Shown piece by piece: positions 52,235-62,368 of a DNA stretch of 64,000 nt. A model generated the notes under the pieces. The model ran no database searches. It was not told where the DNA came from and was given only the letters and a program-made list of their open reading frames with translations. The number at the start of each line of letters is the position of its first letter. Position 1 is the stretch's first letter. This stretch comes from JANQPX01 sp965222015 (GTDB lineage Bacteria > Pseudomonadota > Alphaproteobacteria > Geminicoccales > Geminicoccaceae), in contig CBDCTL010000001.1 in the NCBI GenBank assembly GCA_965222015.1, positions 186,001 through 250,000 on the forward strand, read 5' to 3'. The position numbers and the translations under genes were made by a program.

Positions 52235-54244
52235 GTGCTGGACCTGGAGACGCTGGGCTCGGCGCAGGGGATCGTGGTGACGGTGACCGACGCCGGCGGT
52301 CTTTCCTACCGGGAAGGCTTCGCGATCGAGCTCGGCAACGTCAACGAGGGCCCGGTCGATCTCGCGCTGACCGGCGGCGAGGTTCTGGAGAACGCGCTCG
52401 CCGGCACGGTGGTTGGCCAGGTGACGGGCGTGGATCCTGATGCCGGCGACGTTCTGACCTATGCGCTCGCGGACGACGCGGGCGGCCTGTTCGCGATCGA
52501 CGCCGGGACGGGCGAGATCCGGGTGGCGGACGGTGCGGTGCTCGACCTGGAGACGCTGGGCTCGGCGCAGGGGATCGTGGTGACGGTGACCGACGCCGGC
52601 GGCCTTTCCTACCGGGAAGGCTTCGCGATCGAGCTCGGCAACGTCAACGAGGGCCCGGTCGATCTGGCGCTGACCGGCGGTTCGGTGCTGGAGAACGCGC
52701 TGGCCGGCACGGTGGTCGGCCAGGTGACGGGCGTGGATCCTGATGCCGGCGACGTCCTGAGCTACGCGCTCGCGGACGACGCGGGCGGCCTGTTCGCGAT
52801 CGACGCCGAGAGCGGCGAGATCCGGGTGGCGGACGGCGCGGTGCTCGACCTGGAGACGCTGGGCTCGGCGCAGGAGATCGTGGTGACGGTGACCGACGCC
52901 GGCGGTCTTTCCTACAAGGAAGGCTTCGCGATCGAGCTCGGCAACGTCAACGAGGGCCCGGTCGATCTCGCGCTGACCGGCGGTTCGGTGCTGGAGAACG
53001 CGCTCGCCGGCACGGTGGTCGGCCGGGTGACGGGCGTCGACCCGGACGCCGGCGACGTTCTGAGCTACGCGCTCGCGGGCGACGCGGGCGGCCTGTTCGC
53101 GATCGACGCCGAGAGCGGCGAGATCCGCGTGGCGGACGGTGCGGTGCTCGACCTGGAGACGCTGGGCTCGGCGCAGGGGATCGTGGTGACGGTGACCGAC
53201 GCCGGCGGTCTTTCCTACCGGGAAGGCTTCGCGATCGAGCTCGGCAACGTCAACGAGGGCCCGGTCGATCTCGCGCTGACCGGCGGTTCGGTGCTGGAGA
53301 ACGCGCTCGCCGGCACGGTGGTCGGCCAGGTGACGGGCGTGGATCCTGATGCCGGCGACGTCCTGAGCTACGCGCTCGCGGACGACGCCGGCGGCCTGTT
53401 CGCGATCGACCCGGAGACCGGCGAGATCCGGGTGGCGGACGGTGCGGTGCTCGACCTGGAGACGCTGGGCTCGGCGCAGGAGATCGTGGTGACGGTGACC
53501 GACGCCGGCGGTCTTTCCTACCGGGAAGGCTTCGCGATCGAGCTCGGCAACGTCAACGAGGGCCCGGTCGATCTGGCGCTGACCGGCGGTTCGGTGCTGG
53601 AGAACGCGCTCGCCGGCACGGTGGTCGGCCGGGTGACGGGCGTCGACCCGGACGCCGGCGACGTCCTGAGCTACGCGCTCGCGGACGACGCGGGCGGCCT
53701 GTTCGCGATCGACGCGGCGACCGGCGAGATCCGGGTGGCGGACGGTGCGGTGCTGGACCTGGAGACGCTGGGCTCGGCGCAGGGGATCGTGGTGACGGTG
53801 ACCGACGCCGGCGGTCTTTCCTACCGGGAAGGCTTCGCGATCGAGCTCGGCAACGTCAACGAGGGCCCGGTCGATCTCGCGCTGACCGGCGGCGAGGTTC
53901 TGGAGAACGCGCTCGCCGGCACGGTGGTCGGCCGGGTGACGGGCGTCGACCCGGACGCCGGCGATGTCCTGAGCTACGCGCTCGCGGACGACGCGGGCGG
54001 CCTGTTCGCGATCGACGCCGAGAGCGGCGAGATCCGGGTGGCGGACGGCGCGGTGCTGGACCTGGAGACGCTGGGCTCGGCGCAGGGGATCGTGGTGACG
54101 GTGACCGACGCCGGCGGTCTTTCCTACCGGGAAGGCTTCGCGATCGAGCTCGGCAACGTCAACGAGGGCCCGGTCGATCTCGCGCTGACCGGCGGTTCGA
54201 GGTTCTGGAGAACGCGCTGGCCGGCACGGTGGTCGGCCGGGTGA
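52235..54244 (+). CDS. Giant RTX adhesin, repeat segment A
   Basis: An uninterrupted frame of about 669 codons holding six full 101-residue cadherin-like repeats. It is not an independent gene: it has no ribosome-binding site and starts inside a repeat. It ends where two repeat variants are spliced at 54199 (TTCGAGGTTCTGG instead of TCGGTGCTGG or GAGGTTCTGG), which adds two bases. Confidence 0.75.
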   Translation: MLDLETLGSAQGIVVTVTDAGGLSYREGFAIELGNVNEGPVDLALTGGEVLENALAGTVVGQVTGVDPDAGDVLTYALADDAGGLFAIDAGTGEIRVADGAVLDLETLGSAQGIVVTVTDAGGLSYREGFAIELGNVNEGPVDLALTGGSVLENALAGTVVGQVTGVDPDAGDVLSYALADDAGGLFAIDAESGEIRVADGAVLDLETLGSAQEIVVTVTDAGGLSYKEGFAIELGNVNEGPVDLALTGGSVLENALAGTVVGRVTGVDPDAGDVLSYALAGDAGGLFAIDAESGEIRVADGAVLDLETLGSAQGIVVTVTDAGGLSYREGFAIELGNVNEGPVDLALTGGSVLENALAGTVVGQVTGVDPDAGDVLSYALADDAGGLFAIDPETGEIRVADGAVLDLETLGSAQEIVVTVTDAGGLSYREGFAIELGNVNEGPVDLALTGGSVLENALAGTVVGRVTGVDPDAGDVLSYALADDAGGLFAIDAATGEIRVADGAVLDLETLGSAQGIVVTVTDAGGLSYREGFAIELGNVNEGPVDLALTGGEVLENALAGTVVGRVTGVDPDAGDVLSYALADDAGGLFAIDAESGEIRVADGAVLDLETLGSAQGIVVTVTDAGGLSYREGFAIELGNVNEGPVDLALTGGSRFWRTRWPARWSAG

Positions 54245-56442
54245 CGGGCGTCGACCCGGACGCCGGCGACGTCCTGACCTACGCGCTCGCGGACGACGCG
54301 GGCGGCCTGTTCGCGATCGACGCCGAGAGCGGCGAGATCCGCGTGGCGGACGGCGCGGTGCTCGACCTGGAGACGCTGGGCTCGGCGCAGGGGATCGTGG
54401 TGACGGTGACCGACGCCGGCGGTCTTTCCTACCGGGAAGGCTTCGCGATCGAGCTCGGCAACGTCAACGAGGGCCCGGTCGATCTCGCGCTGACCGGCGG
54501 TTCGGTGCTGGAGAACGCGCTGGCCGGCACGGTGGTCGGCCGGGTGACGGGCGTCGACCCGGACGCCGGCGATGTCCTGACCTACGCGCTCGCGGACGAC
54601 GCGGGCGGCCTGTTCGCGATCGACGCCGAGAGCGGCGAGATCCGCGTGGCGGACGGTGCGGTGCTGGACCTGGAGACGCTGGGCTCGGCGCAGGGGATCG
54701 TGGTGACGGTGACCGACGCCGGCGGTCTTTCCTACCGGGAAGGCTTCGCGATCGAGCTCGGCAATGTCAACGAGGGCCCGGTCGATCTCGCGCTGACCGG
54801 CGGTTCGGTGCTGGAGAACGCGCTCGCCGGCACGGTGGTCGGCCGGGTGACGGGCGTCGACCCGGACGCCGGCGATGTCCTGACCTACGCGCTCGCGGAC
54901 GACGCGGGCGGCCTGTTCGCGATCGACGCCGAGAGCGGCGAGATCCGCGTGGCGGACGGCGCGGTGCTGGACCTGGAGACGCTGGGCTCGGCGCAGGGGA
55001 TCGTGGTGACGGTGACCGACGCCGGCGGTCTTTCCTACCGGGAAGGCTTCGCGATCGAGCTCGGCAACGTCAACGAGGGCCCGGTCGATCTCGCGCTGAC
55101 CGGCGGTTCGGTGCTGGAGAACGCGCTCGCCGGCACGGTGGTCGGCCGGGTGACGGGCGTCGACCCGGACGCCGGCGATGTCCTGACCTACGCGCTCGCG
55201 GACGACGCGGGCGGCCTGTTCGCGATCGACGCGGCGACCGGCGAGATCCGCGTGGCGGACGGCGCGGTGCTGGACCTGGAGACGCTGGGCTCGGCGCAGG
55301 GGATCGTGGTGACGGTGACCGACGCCGGCGGTCTTTCCTACCGGGAAGGCTTCGCGATCGAGCTCGGCAACGTCAACGAGGGCCCGGTCGATCTCGCGCT
55401 GACCGGCGGTTCGGTGCTGGAGAACGCGCTGGCCGGCACGGTGGTCGGCCGGGTGACGGGCGTCGACCCGGACGCCGGCGATGTCCTGACCTACGCGCTC
55501 GCGGACGACGCGGGCGGCCTGTTCGCGATCGACGCGGCGACCGGCGAGATCCGCGTGGCGGACGGCGCGGTGCTGGACCTGGAGACGCTGGGCTCGGCGC
55601 AGGGGATCGTGGTGACGGTGACCGACGCCGGCGGTCTTTCCTACCGGGAAGGCTTCGCGATCGAGCTCGGCAATGTCAACGAGGGCCCGGTCGATCTCGC
55701 GCTGACCGGCGGTTCGGTGCTGGAGAACGCGCTCGCCGGCACGGTGGTCGGCCGGGTGACGGGCGTGGATCCTGATGCCGGCGACGTCCTGACCTACGCG
55801 CTCGCGGACGACGCGGGCGGCCTGTTCGCGATCGACGCCGAGAGCGGCGAGATCCGGGTGGCGGACGGTGCGGTGCTCGACCTGGAGACGCTGGGCTCGG
55901 CGCAGGAGATCGTGGTGACGGTGACCGACGCCGGCGGTCTTTCCTACCGGGAAGGCTTCGCGATCGAGCTCGGCAACGTCAACGAGGGCCCGGTCGATCT
56001 GGCGCTGACCGGCGGCGAGGTTCTGGAGAACGCGCTCGCCGGCACGGTGGTCGGCCGGGTGACGGGCGTGGATCCTGATGCCGGCGACGTTCTGACCTAT
56101 GCGCTCGATGCGGGCGGCCTGTTCGCGATCGACGCCGGGACGGGCGAGATCCGGGTGGCGGACGGTGCGGTGCTCGTTCTGGAGACGCGCTCGGGCGGCG
56201 AGATCGGCGCAGGACGGGCGTGCGGTGCTGGACCTGGAGACGCTGGGCTCGGCGCAGGGGATCGTGGTGACGGTGACCGACGCCGGCGGTCTTTCCTACC
56301 GGGAAGGCTTCGCGATCGAGCTCGGCAACGTCAACGAGGGCCCGGTCGACCTGGCGCTGACCGGCGGTTCGGTGCTCGAACGCGCTCGCCGGACGCTGGG
56401 CTCGGCGTGGAGGCCGGGTCGATCGTGGCGACGACGTCCTGA
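54229..56442 (+). CDS. Giant RTX adhesin, repeat segment B
   Basis: An uninterrupted frame of about 737 codons with six further 101-residue repeats, nearly identical at the DNA level. From about 56100 the sequence becomes scrambled: a loss of codons in ALADDAGG, a foreign-looking GGEIGAGRACGAG stretch and several shifts. No separate start signal is present. Confidence 0.75.
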   Translation: MVGRVTGVDPDAGDVLTYALADDAGGLFAIDAESGEIRVADGAVLDLETLGSAQGIVVTVTDAGGLSYREGFAIELGNVNEGPVDLALTGGSVLENALAGTVVGRVTGVDPDAGDVLTYALADDAGGLFAIDAESGEIRVADGAVLDLETLGSAQGIVVTVTDAGGLSYREGFAIELGNVNEGPVDLALTGGSVLENALAGTVVGRVTGVDPDAGDVLTYALADDAGGLFAIDAESGEIRVADGAVLDLETLGSAQGIVVTVTDAGGLSYREGFAIELGNVNEGPVDLALTGGSVLENALAGTVVGRVTGVDPDAGDVLTYALADDAGGLFAIDAATGEIRVADGAVLDLETLGSAQGIVVTVTDAGGLSYREGFAIELGNVNEGPVDLALTGGSVLENALAGTVVGRVTGVDPDAGDVLTYALADDAGGLFAIDAATGEIRVADGAVLDLETLGSAQGIVVTVTDAGGLSYREGFAIELGNVNEGPVDLALTGGSVLENALAGTVVGRVTGVDPDAGDVLTYALADDAGGLFAIDAESGEIRVADGAVLDLETLGSAQEIVVTVTDAGGLSYREGFAIELGNVNEGPVDLALTGGEVLENALAGTVVGRVTGVDPDAGDVLTYALDAGGLFAIDAGTGEIRVADGAVLVLETRSGGEIGAGRACGAGPGDAGLGAGDRGDGDRRRRSFLPGRLRDRARQRQRGPGRPGADRRFGARTRSPDAGLGVEAGSIVATTS

Positions 56443-57271
56443 CCGGCACGGTGGTCGGCCGGGTGACGGGCGTCGACCCGGACGCCGGCGACGTCCTGAG
56501 CTCGCGCGTCGCGGACGATGCCGGCGGCCTGTTCGCGATCGACCTCCGCTGAAGGGCGGATCCGGTGGGAGACGGTGCGGTGCGTGTGACCTGGAGACGC
56601 TGGGGTCGGCGCAGGGGATCGAAGGGTGACGGTGACCGACGCCGGCGGACGACTTTCCTACCGGGAAGGCTTCGCGATCGAGCTCGGCAACGTCAACGAC
56701 CGGCCCGGTCGACGCGCTGACCGGCGGCGAGGTTCTGGAGAACGCGCTCGCCGGCACGGTGGTCGGCCGGGTGACGGGTGTCGACCCGGACGCCGGCGAC
56801 GTCTTTCCTGAGCTACGCGCTCGCGGACGACGCCGGCGGCCTGTTCGCGATCGACGCCGGGACGGCGAGATCCGGGTGGCGGACGGCGCGGTGCTGGACC
56901 ACGCGCTGGAGACGCTGGGTCGGCGCAGGGGATCGTGGTGACGGTGACCGACGCCGGCGGTCTTTCCTACCGGGAAGGCTTCGCGATCGAGCTCGGCAAC
57001 GTCAACGAGGGCCCGGTCGATCTGGCGCTGACGGGGCGAGGTTCTGGAGAACGTTCGCCGGCACGGTGGCCTGACGGAACGCGCTGGAGACGCCGGCACG
57101 GTGACGGTGACCGACGCCGGCGGTCTTTCCTGACGGCTTCGCGATCGAGCTCGGCAACGTCAATGAAGGCCCGATCCGCGCGACGTCCTGAGCTACGCGC
57201 TCGCGGACGACGCGCTCGCGGACGACGCGGGCGGCCTGTTCGCGATCGACGCCGAGAGCGGCGAGATCCGG

Positions 57272-58111
57272 GTGGCGGACGGTGCGGTGCTCGACCTGGA
57301 GACGCTGGGCTCGGCGCAGGAGATCGTGGTGACGGTGACCGACGCCGGCGGTCTTTCCTACAAGGAAGGCTTCGCGATCGAGCTCGGCAACGTCAACGAG
57401 GGCCCGGTCGATCTCGCGCTGACCGGCGGCGAGGTTCTGGAGAACGCGCTCGCCGGCACGGTGGTCGGCCGGGTGACGGGCGTGGATCCTGATGCCGGCG
57501 ACGTTCTGAGCTATGCGCTCGCGGACGACGCCGGCGGCCTGTTCGCGATCGACGCGGCGACGGGCGAGATCCGGGTGGCGGACGGTGCGGTGCTCGACCT
57601 GGAGACGCTGGGCTCGGCGCAGGAGATCGTGGTGACGGTGACCGACGCCGGCGGTCTTTCCTACAAGGAAGGCTTCGCGATCGAGCTCGGCAACGTCAAC
57701 GAGGGCCCGGTCGATCTGGCGCTGACCGGCGGTTCGGTGCTGGAGAACGCGCTCGCCGGCACGGTGGTCGGCCGGGTGACGGGCGTGGATCCTGATGCCG
57801 GCGACGTCCTGAGCTACGCGCTCGCGGACGACGCGGGCGGCCTGTTCGCGATCGACGCCGAGAGCGGCGAGATCCGGGTGGCGGACGGTGCGGTGCTCGA
57901 CCTGGACGCTGGGCTCGGCGACGCTGGGCTCGGCGCAGGAGATCGTGGTGACGGTGACCGACGCCGGCGGTCTTTCCTACCGGGAAGGCTTCGCGATCGA
58001 GCTCGGCAACGTCAACGAGGGCCCGGTCGATCTCGCGCTGACCGGCGGCGAGGTTCTGGAGAACGCGCTCGCCGGCACGGTGGTCGGCCGGGTGACGGGC
58101 GTGGACCCTGA
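57272..58111 (+). CDS. Giant RTX adhesin, repeat segment C
   Basis: A frame of about 279 codons that resumes after the scrambled patch 56,100-57,240 and covers two complete repeats and part of a third. It ends after an internal duplication at about 57,905-57,925 (gctgggctcggcgac repeated) that shifts the frame. A following short frame (57888-58862) carries the next repeats. Confidence 0.65.
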   Translation: MADGAVLDLETLGSAQEIVVTVTDAGGLSYKEGFAIELGNVNEGPVDLALTGGEVLENALAGTVVGRVTGVDPDAGDVLSYALADDAGGLFAIDAATGEIRVADGAVLDLETLGSAQEIVVTVTDAGGLSYKEGFAIELGNVNEGPVDLALTGGSVLENALAGTVVGRVTGVDPDAGDVLSYALADDAGGLFAIDAESGEIRVADGAVLDLDAGLGDAGLGAGDRGDGDRRRRSFLPGRLRDRARQRQRGPGRSRADRRRGSGERARRHGGRPGDGRGP

Positions 58112-58738
58112 CGCCGGCGACGTTCTGAGCTACGCGCTCGCGGACGACGCCGGCGGCCTGTTCGCGATCGACGCGGCGACGGGCGAGATCCGGGTGGCGG
58201 ACGGTGCGGTGCTCGACCTGGAGACGCTGGGCTCGGCGCAGGAGATCGTGGTGACGGTGACCGACGCCGGCGGTCTTTCCTACCGGGAAGGCTTCGCGAT
58301 CGAGCTCGGCAACGTCAACGAGGGCCCGGTCGATCTGGCGCTGACCGGCGGTTCGGTGCTGGAGAACGCGCTCGCCGGCACGGTGGTCGGCCGGGTGACG
58401 GGCGTGGATCCTGATGCCGGCGACGTCCTGAGCTACGCGCTCGCGGACGACGCGGGCGGCCTGTTCGCGATCGACGCCGGCGAGCGGCGAGATCCGGGTG
58501 GCGGACGGTGCGGTGCTCGACCTGGAGACGCTGGGCTCGGCGCAGGGGATCGTGGTGACGGTGACCGACGCCGGCGGTCTTTCCTACCGGGAAGGCTTCG
58601 CGATCGAGCTCGGCAACGTCAACGAGGGCCCGGTCGATCTGGCGCTGACCGGCGGCGAGGTTCTGGAGAACGCGCTCGCCGGCACGGTGGTCGGCCGGGT
58701 GACGGGCGTCGACCCGGACGCCGGCGACGTTCTGACCT

Positions 58739-61700
58739 ATGCGCTCGCGGACGACGCCGGCGGCCTGTTCGCGATCGATCGCGGCGACCGGCGAGATCCG
58801 CGTGGCGGACGGTGCGGTGCTCGACCTGGAGACGCTGGGCTCGGCGCAGGGGATCGTGGTGACGGTGACCGACGCCGGCGGTCTTTCCTACCGGGAAGGC
58901 TTCGCGATCGAGCTCGGCAACGTCAACGAGGGCCCGGTCGATCTGGCGCTGACCGGCGGTTCGGTGCTGGAGAACGCGCTCGCCGGCACGGTGGTCGGCC
59001 GGGTGACGGGCGTCGACCCGGACGCCGGCGACGTTCTGACCTACGCGCTCGCGGACGACGCCGGCGGCCTGTTCGCGATCGACGCCGAGAGCGGCGAGAT
59101 CCGGGTGGCGGACGGCGCGGTGCTCGACCTGGAGACGCTGGGCTCGGCGCAGGAGATCGTGGTGACGGTGACCGACGCCGGCGGTCTTTCCTACAAGGAA
59201 GGCTTCGCGATCGAGCTCGGCAACGTCAACGAGGGCCCGATCGATCTGTCGCTTTCGACCGACGGCGTGTCGGGCAGCGTCGTCGCCGGCACGGTGGTCG
59301 GCATCGTCCAGGGCACGGATCCGGACGCCGGCGACGTGCTCACCTACAGCCTGGCGGACGATGCCGGCGGCCTGTTCGTCATCGATGACAGCACCGGCGA
59401 GATCAAACTGGCGAGCGGCGGCCTCCCAGGCCTCGATCTTGCCGCGCAGCATGACATCGTGGTCGAGGTCACCGACGCGGCGGGCGCCGCCTATCAGGAG
59501 AGCTTCACCCTCGACCTTGCAAGCCTCAACGAGGGTCCGAGCGACCTGGTGATGAGCAGCGGCGGCGCCATCGCCGAGGACGCCGTCCAGGGTGCGGTGG
59601 TCGGCCAGGTCGATGCCGTCGATCCGGATGCGGGCGACAGCTTCACCTTCAGCCTGATCGACGATGCCGCCGGGCGCTTCGCGATCGATGCCGGGACCGG
59701 TGAGATCACCGTGGCCGATCCGACGGCGATCGATTTCGAAAGCGCTGCCTCTCACGACATCACCGTGCGCGTGACCGACAGCGGCGGTCTCACCTATGAC
59801 GAGACCATGACGATCGACGTCACCGACGCCAACGAGGCGCCCGGGAGCGTCACCGTCACGGCAACGGGCGACGACTATACGCTCGCCTTGCAGCAGCATG
59901 ATCTGGTCGGTCACTGGCGCCTGGACGACAGCGGCACGACCGTGGTCGATCAGACCGGCGATCATACCGACACCGACGGGATCAACGGCGCCACTATGGG
60001 CGTGGCCTCGGGGCCGTTCGCAGGCCTCGACCAGACCGCCGCCTCCTTCGACGGCGTCAACGACTATATCGCGATCGACCACTCCGACGAATTCGATCTC
60101 GCCGACGGCACCATCTCGCTCTGGTTCAACATCGATCAGATGGACGGCGGTAACGACACGCTGTTCTCGATGAACGACTGGGGCGGCGGTGGCTATCAGG
60201 ACGCCGGCAACACGTCGATCTACGTGCAGAACGGCTCGATCTTCCTCTATATGGAGGACAATGACAGCCGCTACGAAATCAACGCCGGAACCATCTCCAG
60301 CGGCGAGTGGCATCAGATGGCGCTGTCCTTCGGGTCCGAAGGCATGCAGCTCTATGTCGACGGCGAGCTGGTGGGAAGCAACGACTACACCGGCGGCATC
60401 GGCAATCATTTCCAGAACCCGATCGTGATCGGCGCGTCGACCTACGACTCCGATGCCGGACAGACCAACTATCTCGACCACTTCTTCGACGGCGAGATCG
60501 CCGAGGTCGCGCTCACGGGCAATGCGCTGAGCGCCGACCAGATCGCCGATCTCTATCAGGCCGGGGTCAATGCCGAGGAGGCGACCGCGGCCACCGTCGC
60601 CGAAGGTGCCGCGACCGGCACGGTGGTGGCCACGGTCGGCGCGTCGGACAGCGACAGCGCGTCGCTCAGCTACAGCCTGGACGACGACGCCGGCGGCCGC
60701 TTCGCCATCGATGCGGCCACCGGCGAGATCACGGTGGCCGACGGTTCGGCGATCGACTTCGAGACCGACAGCAGCCACGTGATCACGGTGCGGGTCACCG
60801 ACTCCGATGGCGGATCGACCGTCCAGGACGTGACCATCGGCGTGGCCGACGACGGCAATCTCGCCCCGATCGATATCGCCGTCTCGGGGGCGCGAACCGT
60901 CGTTCAGGAAGATTTCGACTCAGGTGCGACCGGCTGGAGCGACAACACGACGTCGGTCGGCGGCGCCGGGCTTGACGGCAGCTATCTCGGCAATTTCGGC
61001 GGCAGCAACGGCGAGCAGGTCGTCTACAAGACCTTCGATCTGTCCGGCGATCAGCAGAGCGTGACCATCGAGTTCGACTTCCTCGAATTCGACACCTGGA
61101 ACGGCGAGGAGTTCAAGATCTGGGTCGACGATCAGCTCATCAGCACGGACATCTATTACACCCAGGAGTTCTACAGCGAGGCCGACTCCAGCACCTACGG
61201 CACCGCGACGTCCGGCACGTCGAGCAACCTCGCCCATTGGAGCTACAACGATCAGACGCACCGCTACGAGCTGACCATCAACACCGCGGCGGACAGCGTC
61301 AAGGTCGGCTTCGGCAGCAATCTGGATGAGGCCAAGAGCCAGGAATCCTGGGGCATCGACAATTTCCAGATCACCGAGAACTTCAGCAGCACGACCATCG
61401 GCGTCGACGAGGACGCCCTGGCCGGGACGTCGCTGGGCACGATCGGCGCCGTCGATCCCGAGAACGCCGGCGGTCTGGCCTATTCGCTCGACGACGACGC
61501 CGGCGGCCGCTTCGCCATCGATGCGGCGACCGGCGAGATCACGGTCGCCGACGCCTCCGCGATCGATTTCGAGACCGACACCAGCCATGTCATCAAGGTT
61601 CGGGTGACCGATGCGCAGGGCGAGTCGACACTTCAGGACATCACCGTCGACGTCAACGACGTGGACGACACCGGTGCCGTTCCCGTCGACGACCCGCTCG

Positions 61701-62359
61701 TCGGTGGAGCCGGCGACGATGGCCTGACCCCTGATGGTGGCGCCAGCCCGTCTCCGAGCCCCACCCACGAGGGCGGAGCCGGCGACGACCAGATCTACGG
61801 GAGCTACGGCGACGACGCCATCTATGGCGGGGCTGGTCAGGACCAGGTCTATGGTGAGGATGGCGACGATTACATTTTCGGCGAGGGCGACGACGATCAG
61901 CTTTTCGGCAACGCCGGCAATGACACGCTCGACGGCGGCGACGGCAACGACCAGTTCTATGGCGGCAGCGGCAACGACGTCATCTACGGCCAGGCTGGTC
62001 TGGACCAGATCTACGGCGAAGCCGGCGATGACGTTATCGATGGCGGCAGCGGCGATGATCAGCTATATGGCGGTGACGGCGCCGATCACTTCCTGATCAT
62101 CCAGGGCCAGGGCAACGACTTCGTCTCCGGCGGCGACGGTGCCTGGACCGATGTGATCGAACTCCAGAGCGGTGACAGCGGCTCGGTCGGCAGCTTTGGC
62201 AGCGACTGGACCGTCGACCTGACCAACGGCGAGATCGAGTCCGCGAACACTGAGGGCGACGGCGGGTGGCTCGATCTGACTGACGATGCCGCCGGCACCA
62301 TCACCCTGCAGGACGGCACCGAGATCGACTTCGAAGGAATCGAGCACATCCAGTGGTGA
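58739..62359 (+). CDS. Giant RTX adhesin, C-terminal segment with LamG-like domain and RTX repeats
   Basis: True coding begins after a one-base insertion near 58780. Domains in order: the last near-identical repeats (to 59263); two divergent cadherin-like repeats (59264-59860); a LamG-like domain (about 59880-60576; VGHWRLDDSGTTVVDQTGDH, ISLWFNIDQMDGGNDTLFSM, WHQMALSFGSEGMQLYVDGE); another cadherin-like domain; a beta-rich carbohydrate-binding-like domain (about 60900-61390); a further cadherin-like domain (to about 61670); then RTX repeats and a C-terminal export region ending EGIEHIQW. This is the tip and secretion-signal end of a type I-exported adhesin. No export genes (ABC transporter, membrane fusion protein, TolC-like) are in the window. 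Confidence 0.88.
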   Translation: MRSRTTPAACSRSIAATGEIRVADGAVLDLETLGSAQGIVVTVTDAGGLSYREGFAIELGNVNEGPVDLALTGGSVLENALAGTVVGRVTGVDPDAGDVLTYALADDAGGLFAIDAESGEIRVADGAVLDLETLGSAQEIVVTVTDAGGLSYKEGFAIELGNVNEGPIDLSLSTDGVSGSVVAGTVVGIVQGTDPDAGDVLTYSLADDAGGLFVIDDSTGEIKLASGGLPGLDLAAQHDIVVEVTDAAGAAYQESFTLDLASLNEGPSDLVMSSGGAIAEDAVQGAVVGQVDAVDPDAGDSFTFSLIDDAAGRFAIDAGTGEITVADPTAIDFESAASHDITVRVTDSGGLTYDETMTIDVTDANEAPGSVTVTATGDDYTLALQQHDLVGHWRLDDSGTTVVDQTGDHTDTDGINGATMGVASGPFAGLDQTAASFDGVNDYIAIDHSDEFDLADGTISLWFNIDQMDGGNDTLFSMNDWGGGGYQDAGNTSIYVQNGSIFLYMEDNDSRYEINAGTISSGEWHQMALSFGSEGMQLYVDGELVGSNDYTGGIGNHFQNPIVIGASTYDSDAGQTNYLDHFFDGEIAEVALTGNALSADQIADLYQAGVNAEEATAATVAEGAATGTVVATVGASDSDSASLSYSLDDDAGGRFAIDAATGEITVADGSAIDFETDSSHVITVRVTDSDGGSTVQDVTIGVADDGNLAPIDIAVSGARTVVQEDFDSGATGWSDNTTSVGGAGLDGSYLGNFGGSNGEQVVYKTFDLSGDQQSVTIEFDFLEFDTWNGEEFKIWVDDQLISTDIYYTQEFYSEADSSTYGTATSGTSSNLAHWSYNDQTHRYELTINTAADSVKVGFGSNLDEAKSQESWGIDNFQITENFSSTTIGVDEDALAGTSLGTIGAVDPENAGGLAYSLDDDAGGRFAIDAATGEITVADASAIDFETDTSHVIKVRVTDAQGESTLQDITVDVNDVDDTGAVPVDDPLVGGAGDDGLTPDGGASPSPSPTHEGGAGDDQIYGSYGDDAIYGGAGQDQVYGEDGDDYIFGEGDDDQLFGNAGNDTLDGGDGNDQFYGGSGNDVIYGQAGLDQIYGEAGDDVIDGGSGDDQLYGGDGADHFLIIQGQGNDFVSGGDGAWTDVIELQSGDSGSVGSFGSDWTVDLTNGEIESANTEGDGGWLDLTDDAAGTITLQDGTEIDFEGIEHIQW
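61771..62090 (+). repeat. RTX nonapeptide calcium-binding repeats
   Basis: At least ten GGxGxDxUx-type nonapeptides: GGAGDDQIYG, YGDDAIYGG, GNDTLDGGDG, GNDQFYGGSG, GNDVIYGQAG, GDDVIDGGSG, GDDQLYGGDG and others. They form a calcium-dependent beta-roll typical of type I secretion substrates. Confidence 0.95.
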
Positions 62360-62368
62360 GCGAGGGGA

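Larger units (their letters stand above)
51522..59263 (+). repeat. Tandem array of about 26 near-identical 303-bp units
   Basis: Units of exactly 303 bp (101 codons) start at 51522, 51825, 52379, 52682, 52985, 53288, 53591, 53894 and on to 58961. Each encodes a cadherin-like domain with calcium-type signatures GVDPDAGD, DDAGGLFAIDA and SGEIRVADGAVLDLE, ending NVNEGPVDLALTG. Units differ at a few sites only: GSVLEN/GEVLEN, GQV/GRV, AESGE/AATGE/AGTGE, AQG/AQE, YRE/YKE. Spacing breaks occur at 51,890-52,250, 54,199 (+2), 56,100-57,240 (many), 57,905 (+13), 58,480 (+1) and 58,780 (+1). Homogeneity implies recent expansion or gene conversion. Confidence 0.95.

Noticed and set aside
51522..59263. 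CRISPR array
   Set aside because: Units are 303 bp with no spacers and encode a protein domain.
58619..60778. 719-codon minus-strand frame opposite the adhesin C-terminus
   Set aside because: The plus strand shows cadherin-like, LamG-like and RTX domains; this frame does not.
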